This document shows, in pieces, positions 57,470 through 64,000 of a stretch of 64,000 nucleotides of DNA; the first letter of the stretch is position 1; every line of letters starts with the position of its first letter. Made by a program: the position numbers and the translations under genes. The notes beneath the pieces were generated by a model. It worked only from the letters and a program-made list of their open reading frames with translations. It did not search any database and was not told the DNA's origin. Origin of the DNA: Bryum argenteum (taxonomy: Eukaryota > Streptophyta > Bryopsida > Bryales > Bryaceae); assembly GCA_037043015.1 (NCBI GenBank), contig CM073321.1, positions 3,539,001 through 3,603,000 on the forward strand, in the 5' to 3' direction.

Positions 57470-60442
57470 TCACAGTTCACACTCAACGTCACTCGCCAAA
57501 TTGCGCAATTCCGTGTCCGTAGTTGCTTTCTTGTTCACTGTATCGAGGCGCATTAAGGGCCGTGAAGCATTGGTAGTCTTGTTTGCGTTCAGTGGTAGAT
57601 GTCGCATTGTACGTGTCTTCGGATTATTGGATGAAGCAATCTTTGCATGGACTTCTTCGTTTACGCGTGCTCCTTTCCGACATCGTCGGTCGTGTGCCTT
57701 CCTCAAACGCATCTGGCCTCGTGTAATACAGTTGCGAGGTTGTGAAGATGGCCCGACCTCTCGTGACACTGCCAATGCTAGAGTGCATGTTGAACTTGTT
57801 GGTTCTATCTTGACCTCCGTCTTCGGCAATACCATACGAGTTGTATGGCGCCCTTTAGGTTGGGTAACCCTTGGAAACAACTGTTGTAGAGGTACATCGG
57901 AGTCATCTCCGTTATGAGTTGCACTTCTTGATCGAATGGTTGAAACTCTAGGTGACCTCACTTCCATGCAACCTGAATTGGATACATTGTCAGGTTCCAC
58001 TTTAATTTGGCCCATTTCAACTCTTGCCGTGGTAACCGTGCACTTCACACTCTCAAGTTTATCGTTGTTGTTAGAGTGTGCGTTGCCTTTAAGTGGACCA
58101 TTGTACTCTTCATCCATCCGATTTACCAAGTCTTGTTTCGCTAGGCAGATACTCTCTTGGAGGTGCAAATTTGCCACTCTTTCTCCTTCTGTGTCATTGG
58201 CAAATACCGCAAACTGGCTAGGCTGTTGTGGAACATCCTGGTCGTCATCGAACTCAAATGGGAACTAAACATGAATAGTCATGTTTCCTTTGTTGTCGTT
58301 CCAATTCTCTAGGTCGTCGTGTTCGCTACCGTCATTGAGATAATTGTCGTCATCTGCCTCCGGGTTATCCATGAATACACCATCATCCCATTCATTGTCC
58401 GGTATATACTCTTCTTCGTCAGAGTCCTCTACTTCTAAATAATTTTCATACCACGTTCTCGGCGATTTTGTACGTTTCTCGCGCTCAATTTTGGCGTTTG
58501 CATAGATGTACACAAGGTCCTATGCTTTGGAAGTTGACAACCGATTCCTCACTTTGTTGTGCACGAAAGAGTACATGCTCCAATTCCTCGCATATGATGA
58601 AGCTGAACATGTCAATGCCAAAATCCTCTTCGCAATTTTTGGCAAGGCATTCCCCCCGACTTGATGCCACCAGTGATGTGGTAACAAGTCACAGTGAGCT
58701 CGATCAGGGGCCTGTGAATTGGTGTTAAATGGACCCGTCCTCTCCTCATATTGTATGAGTTCCTGCACCACTTCCTCATAGACCACTCCCATTGGGGCGC
58801 TAAGCTTCCTTATGATCCGGTTTAAAGCTCTTTTTGCTTCTCCATTGTTTTGAATTGCTCCCATATTTGTCAAATAAGGGTTCAACAAAGCTGCTGCATA
58901 GTGGAGGTCTGTGAGCATCATTTCCCATCGTTTTTGAAATGCATCTGCGTATTTTGTAGCTATGGCGGGGGATTGTTGGAATGGAGGTTCACGCAAAGAG
59001 AACACGTGTTCTTTAAGGTCCGACATGATCACATATGCCCTAGGCATGGCTGGTACTTCCCCGTCAAACTCCCGAAGAGCTATGAGTACTGATTCAATTA
59101 CTTGCACAAACTTCGTACAATCCTCCCAGAACTCATCGCTCCTAATGCTATTCCGCACATTCCTTGCCTTTGTCTGTAACTGGTGACTGTTTTGCCTGTT
59201 GAACAATGTTAGGACAAACACATGCCACTCCGCATCGATCACCATGTTGTTCACAGGTTGTTGTAGCTTGAACGACCGCTCTATCATCAAGTAGTTTGTT
59301 GCAATTCGAGTTTGAGGTAGTACCTTCAGCTGCAGCTTCGGCAAGTACTTCCTGAATAGAGCAAGTGGGGCGTGCGACCCTTTAATAAATGTGCACATTC
59401 TCTTGGCTTGCTCCACCAAATGTTTAACCCATGCCTCTTTCCCCTAATCTTGTAGAAGGAGGTCTAGAATATGTGCCGCACAACGTTGTCCATATAAGTG
59501 AGGATAGTCTATCTGCAACTTCTTGACAGCCCCTAACATGGAGCTTGCATTGTCTGTGCATATCTGAACAATATTTTCTTGTCCAACCTCCTCTATGTAC
59601 TTCGCCATTTCATCTGCCACATAAGCGATGTCCTTTTTCTTCCCTGTAGTATCCACTGATTTTAGAAACACCTCCCCCACTGGGCAAACGAGCATCATGT
59701 TAATGAGTGGTCTACTTGTGACATCAGACCACCCATCTGAGCATATTGTTCCTCCGTACTTCTCGATAGAATGTATTGTTCGATCCTCAACCGACCTTTG
59801 CACAGCTGTCTTCTTCGCATCGAGCATCGTAGTCCTAATAGCATGATACGAGGGTGGTTGATATCCACCAATACCGGCCTTTGCTGTATCTTGAACGGCA
59901 CTTATGAATGCTGGATGTCGTACGACATTGAATGCAATGTTTGCCTCATAGAAAAATAAAGCCCACTTTTCATCCAAATTTTGCCTAGTGGCAAGATCAA
60001 AACTATCCTCCATAGTCCTCTGCCCATGTCGTCGTCTGCTAGAGACTGTCGAGATCCTTTGTCCATTGCTGCCATGACTCTCCTTGTTAGAGGATGGCAC
60101 CTGAATAGACCTTAGGTTAGGGGATGGCAATTGTACAGACTTGATGCGAGGAGAATCTATGTTCTCTATAGTTTCCCTTGCGACATACGGTATGCATGCA
60201 TCCACTCCAGACTCGGGAACAACATGCGCATAAGGAATGTTGTTCTTTGGAACCATCCCTCCACAGTCACGGAATAGCTCGAGAACTTCACGGGGTAACC
60301 TCGTACACCGGGGTAATGCGGAATTTTGAGGATATCCGAAATGAGCAAATGCTCGTTGCCTTACAAAGACTGTGCTATTCTCACAGAATAAGCACACGCG
60401 AGTATTTGGCTTGTCGTTCGGTTCCTTGGATAATTGTAGCTA
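57470..60442 (-). pseudogene. hAT-family transposase with four in-frame TAG codons
   Basis: One frame stays open from a TAG at 60442-60440 to a TGA at 57470-57472 except for TAG codons at 59446-59444, 58522-58520 and 58267-58265. Near the N-terminus is a BED-like finger (CLFC, then H and C with spacing C-x2-C-x13-H-x11-C). Next is the DUF659 part of the RNase H-like core at 59.45-59.85 kb (TICSDGWSDVTSRP, ICTDNASSMLGA). The C-terminal dimerisation region is at about 58.53-58.68 kb (ALPKIAKRILALTCSASSYA, RNWSMYSFVHNKVRNRLS). A further 340-residue acidic then basic extension follows, longer than in most hAT proteins. The transposase would cut and paste the element using its ends. As written it would be truncated after at most 317 residues from ATG 60397. 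Confidence 0.85.
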
Positions 60443-60719
60443 ATCGTCCCATTTGCGAGTTTCTCTTCTATTGTCTACTACCCCGTTGGATTGGAAAGAA
60501 TGCTCCATGTTCCGGAATCGCACCCCCGCTGGTGCAATGAAATTGGTGACGGCAACGCACACTACAAGGGCTCAAGTTACTCTTTGCACATATAGACCGA
60601 GCAGGGGGCTTCTCATGGGGAGACCCAAGACAATGGGCAAAGCACAAAGGATAGTGGCTTCAAGCCCCTCAACGACTCCTTATATACTCCATACTTCTGT
60701 AAGTTGGAAGCGAATGCGC

Positions 60720-60905
60720 ATAGAAGGCGACCGGCGGTTCGGCTAGGTCGCCATAGCCAGATCGGCAGTCGCCCTAACAACAACGCTGTCGCGCCATATA
60801 AACCGCCGGACACCCTGGCCTTGACTTCATCGCTCTAGGTAGACCGCCGGTCGCTCTAGCCCTGACCCAGTTAGACCGCCGGTCGCTCTAGCGACAGATT
60901 TTTTC
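60720..60905. repeat. GCGACCG/CGGTCGC array B
   Basis: Contains GCGACCGGCGGTTCGG, TAGGTCGCC, GCAGTCGCCC and two copies of TAGACCGCCGGTCGCTCTAG. It lies just upstream of the hAT transposase start, so it may be promoter-proximal or subterminal. Confidence 0.8.
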
Positions 60906-61039
60906 GACGAAGAGCACTTTATTCCCCAACCACTAATCTTTAGGGGGCCATGGTCAATATCCATGGTCCATGCAGTACAGCGACCCTAAACTACAGTCCC
61001 GGAGACCATGCGGCTCAAAAATGTCTGATTAGAAATTGT

Positions 61040-61041
<2 letters not shown>

Positions 61042-61071
<30 letters not shown>
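61042..61071 (+). repeat. T30 homopolymer
   Basis: Thirty consecutive Ts. On the minus strand it is a poly(A), but no retroposon body could be tied to it. The exact length may be a sequencing artefact. Confidence 0.9.
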
Positions 61072-61075
<4 letters not shown>

Positions 61076-61454
61076 AATAAAAGGGAACATGGGAAGGCAA
61101 GAGAGAGAACAATAAGGACTCATATTAGAAAATAGAGTTCTAACTTCTCTTGCTCCAAATCCAAAAAATGAAGGGATCAATATTACTCAATCCACATTCC
61201 CTAAATAAATAAGAATGATAAAAATTGCCATATATCAATGAAGGTACCTTGGACATTGAAGGTTTTTCCCTTATGCTTATACCAAATGCAATACTAAGAT
61301 TTTATTCACATAGAATATTTAAATTGAAGAAAATCAAAAACTTCATATTCACATTCAACGTTTTTGCATACAAAATGGCAATTGCACTTAGTGTTTGATA
61401 TTGCCCACACTACTTTTCAACAACTGCATCCAAACGTGATTAACATACTACCGG

Positions 61455-62160
61455 TCATTTTTCGCTTGGGCCCCCTTCATTATAAAGTTGGCTTGGCCCC
61501 CCTTCATTACAAACTTGGCTTGGCCCCCCTTCATCCAAATGTGCTTCATCTTCCTCCATGGTTTGGTTCGGCTCCCCTTCATCCTCTTCTCGCCCTTCGG
61601 TTGTTTCTTCTTCTGAATCTGACCAAACTATGTCCTCATCAGGGATTCCTCTTCTGTAATTCCTAGGCGTTGTAAGACCTTCTCGTAGGTTCTCCGCTGG
61701 ATAAGGAGCTCGCGGAATATGGGGTTCTGTTGGCTTAAAAGTTTGAGGCGATCTTTTTAACGTCCTCCAATCCACCTCCCTCTCCAAAATTATCTCCGCG
61801 TACACCATTTGTGCTATGTTGTACAAAACCTCGTTGCTCACCACATGCACACCGGCATAGAGGAATTTCCACACTTCAATGCATCGTTGCACAAATTCAT
61901 CGTGATTGCAATAGTGCAAATTTGCGCTATTCAAGCGGCAATGAAACTCGTGAAGCTAGTGTAGAAACAAATGGCCGATGTGGCACCAAGCAATGTACGA
62001 CTTGCAAGTCTTAAGGGTCCACGGTCCCTCTACTGTCTCCCACCCAGAATAAGCATGTTGCGAGGGATCTACGAGAATCTTGTGAAATCTCCTTTGCTTC
62101 TTTCCTTTCCTCTTGCGGTTCTTGTCTTTCGCTATCTGCCGCTCCTGGCTAGGCATCATT
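61455..62160 (-). pseudogene. Second ORF near the hAT element, unknown function
   Basis: I do not recognise this. A first exon starts at ATG 62160 (MMPSQERQIAKDKNRKRKGK), strongly basic at its start, followed by WETVEGPWTLKTCKSYIAWC. After HIGHLFLH it meets TAG at 61956-61958. A further frame, 61934-61455, then reads YCNHDEFVQRCIEVWKFLYA and ILEREVDWRTLKRSPQTF, and ends in an acidic tail with three DEGGPSQ/NEGGPSQ-type repeats. ACACTAG between the two parts could be a splice acceptor, so both may be exons of one gene of about 220 residues. It is on the same strand as the transposase and lies between arrays B and C. Confidence 0.35.
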
Positions 62161-62439
62161 GTCACCCAAATGATAACCAAGGAAGAAAATCTTTAAAATA
62201 ACTCAAAACAAAGTTATATCTATTCCGTGGACTAACACAGAATTTGAAAAACTCGAAAAACAGGCGGCACGTATGTGTAAAGTGTAAACGTGTGGCACAT
62301 GTGTGCCAATCACCGCATGCTCTAGCACTCAAACAAGCAGGCGGCAACCAGAGGTCAACACGAGACAATGCGCAAGGCCCGACACGTGGAGGTGAAAAAT
62401 GGCGACTGCCGGTGTATGCGCGCCTATTTGTACCCCTCG

Positions 62440-62745
62440 TGCTGGGGCGACCGCCGATCCAGCCGATGGGCGACCACCGATCCACCTGGTGGGCGAACGT
62501 AGGTTAGAGGGCGCGACGTAAGTCAGAGGGCGCGACCTCCAGATCGCGCGACCGCCGATACAGCGGACGGGCAAATGTCGGTCACTGGGGCGACCGCCGA
62601 TCCAGCTGGTGGGCGAACGTAGGTCATAGGGAAACCGGCGGTATAGATGATGGGCAAGGACTAATCTTCCTTCCAGCGTATTTGTACGCCTCCACATCGC
62701 GCGACCGCCGATACAACGGACGGGCGAACGTCGGTCACTGGGTCA
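62440..62745. repeat. GCGACCG array C
   Basis: Repeats of GCGCGACCGCCGATACAGCG, GGCGACCGCCGATCCAGC and GGGCGAACGT(A/C)GGTCA in larger units of about 130-180 bp. Two units end in GTCGGTCACTGGG. It is related to arrays A and B by the GCGACCGCCG core and abuts the satellite. Confidence 0.8.
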
Positions 62746-62749
62746 AAAA

Positions 62750-64000
62750 ATTTGGAACCATCAAAAACAAATTGAAAAAAAACGGAGCTATTTGTCCCTA
62801 ATTAGTTTGGATTGGTCGAAGTGACCAGAACTTTGAAAAATAGAGGGAAAATAGTAAAGAGGGGAGGAAAAAAAAAATTTAAATCTTGGATTGGCTAATA
62901 AGTACCTTACGAACATGATGGAGCAATAATAATTATCAAAGGAGTAACGAATTCATATGATGGATTTTGGTTGCAAGTATTTGGAACCATCAAAACTATA
63001 AAAAAAAGAGATAAAATAGATAAATGGGGCAATAATGTGATTTTAATACTTGGACTTGCTAATAATGATCCTATGAAAATGATGGAATCATAAAAAAAAC
63101 CATAGGGAAATCGCATTTATATGTCATAATTTAGGTGCACCCACCAGAACTTCGAATGATAAGGGAAAAGAGAATAAAGTGGAAGGGGTGTTGATAACTT
63201 TCCTAGGTGATTCATATAGTATAAAAAATATGGTAAAATCTTAGGGCCACGGGAGGAACAGAAGTATTTTTCCCAAATTTCTAAAAATTAAGTAGTCATG
63301 TGAAAGTAGGGGGTGTGTGCAGATGCATATGAAAACAAAGTGGGGAATGTAATTTGAAAATTTGGACTAGCTAATATGGATCATATTAAAATGATGGAAC
63401 CATCAAAAAGATTATAGGAAAACCGGAACTACTTTTCCCGAATTAATCTAGAATGTTCGAAGTGACTAGGGCTTTAAATAATAGACAAAAAATAGTTAAA
63501 TGGAGAGAAAAAATAATTTTAAATCTTGGACTAGTTAATAAGTACCTTATGAACATGATGGAGCTATAAAATAAATCGTAGGAGTAAAGGATCTATAGGG
63601 TGGATTTTGGTTGCAAGTACTCAGAAACACCAGAACTTTAAAAAATAAGAAAAAATAGGTAAAGGGGGTCAGGGAAATTTTTAAACACTTAGACTAGCTA
63701 ATTATGACCCTATGGAAATGATGGTGTTATTTAAAACATTGTGGAGATAACGCATCTATAGGTCATCATTTACTTGCAAGTCTTTTGAATCAGCAGAATA
63801 TTGAATAATATAGGGAAAATAGATTTGTGGAAAGGGATAACGATTTTAAAACTTGTGTTGTCTAAAAAAGACCTTATAAAAATAATGAAATTATAAAATT
63901 TCCTGTAAGAGAAACATATCTACATGTCATGACTTTGTAGGATGCTGAGTAATAGAGGAAGTTATACTAAAGGGGGGAGGAGGTGGTTTTATTATTTTCT
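62750..64000. repeat. AT-rich satellite, about 163-bp monomer, four-monomer higher-order unit
   Basis: The landmark CTTGGA(C/T)T(A/T/G)G(C/T)TAATA, then ATGATGGA, starts at 62885, 63049, 63361, 63525, 63688 and 63852, with a diverged copy at about 63198. That gives steps of about 163 bp. Monomers four places apart are most alike: TGGATTTTGGTTGCAAGTA is at 62961 and again at 63601, exactly 640 bp later. The array runs off the right edge. The short minus frame at 63116-62907 is not a gene. Confidence 0.88.

Larger units (their letters stand above)
56716..62740 (-). mobile_element. hAT transposon, ends tentative
   Basis: The left limit is CAGTGGGCGACCG at 56716, the right limit a CACTG at 62736-62740. 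hAT elements often begin CA(G/A)TG or CAGG and end in the complement. Subterminal GCGACCG/CGGTCGC arrays lie inside both limits and also just upstream of the transposase. The 8-mers outside the proposed ends (ATAAGTCA and GGTCAAAA) do not match, so the ends or the right limit may be wrong. An alternative right limit is near 60.91 kb, after the middle array. Confidence 0.35.

Noticed and set aside
57470-60442. TAG recoded as a sense codon in this genome
   Set aside because: The pattern is confined to one dead transposon, and other broken genes here use TAA, TGA and TAG alike. CHG deamination explains it more simply.
62907-63116. 69-codon hydrophobic ORF on the minus strand
   Set aside because: It lies wholly inside the satellite monomers.
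1-64000. CRISPR arrays, bacterial operons, rRNA genes
   Set aside because: None seen. The tandem arrays lack unique spacers and the window is clearly eukaryotic.

Overview
The window reads as repeat-rich nuclear DNA of a land plant. One apparently intact plant-type bZIP gene with GT-AG introns sits near the left end. Most of the rest is transposable elements in several layers: a Ty3/gypsy chromovirus, a Ty1/copia element, two Mutator-like (MULE) elements, a hAT element, simple repeats and a satellite. Telomere-type AAACCCTA motifs also fit a plant. I cannot name the species. A non-seed plant such as a bryophyte, lycophyte or fern is my impression only.

Layout. 1-1.9 kb: AT-rich, no gene. 1.94-5.1 kb (-): the bZIP gene, four coding exons joined by phase-0 introns, 730 codons, with a CT-rich leader. 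5.46-5.83 kb (+): an unrecognised 122-codon ORF. 5.8-12.4 kb: AT-rich decayed DNA. 12.43-17.8 kb: MULE-1, with a terminus at the left, a WRKY-GCM1/SWIM transposase on the minus strand and a divergent second gene on the plus strand. 20.3-22.8 kb (-): a broken gene with a RING finger and coiled coil. 25.623-43.383 kb: the chromovirus, with 304-bp LTRs; its gag is split by a 12.4-kb insertion (MULE-2, about 26.33-38.69 kb). MULE-2 carries transposase remnants, a G-rich array, a 372-bp tandem repeat and a multi-exon gene on the plus strand. That gene looks like a fusion of a ParB-like segment and a DNA N4/N6-methyltransferase-like domain. 44.4-54.85 kb: a decayed large retroelement with non-canonical ORFs and a CCAGTTTGGGGTC-type array. 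A copia element with 371-bp LTRs and a 5-bp target duplication (GTTCA) has jumped into that array. 56.7-62.7 kb: a hAT transposase read in one frame over 3 kb but broken by four TAG codons, flanked by arrays of a GCGACCG/CGGTCGC palindrome, with a second ORF to its right. 62.75-64 kb: an AT-rich satellite with a period of about 163 bp and a four-monomer (640 bp) higher-order repeat.

How the parts relate. Only the bZIP gene looks like a functioning host gene. The order of insertions can be read from the nesting. The chromovirus (LTRs about 90% alike by eye) came before MULE-2. The large retroelement came before the copia element (LTRs about 96% alike). The most interesting candidate is the methyltransferase-like cargo gene of MULE-2, together with the divergent second gene of MULE-1. 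They suggest a MULE family that carries an accessory gene opposite its transposase.

All calls come from reading the sequence. No database search was run. Splice junctions are predictions from GT-AG sites and frame continuity.
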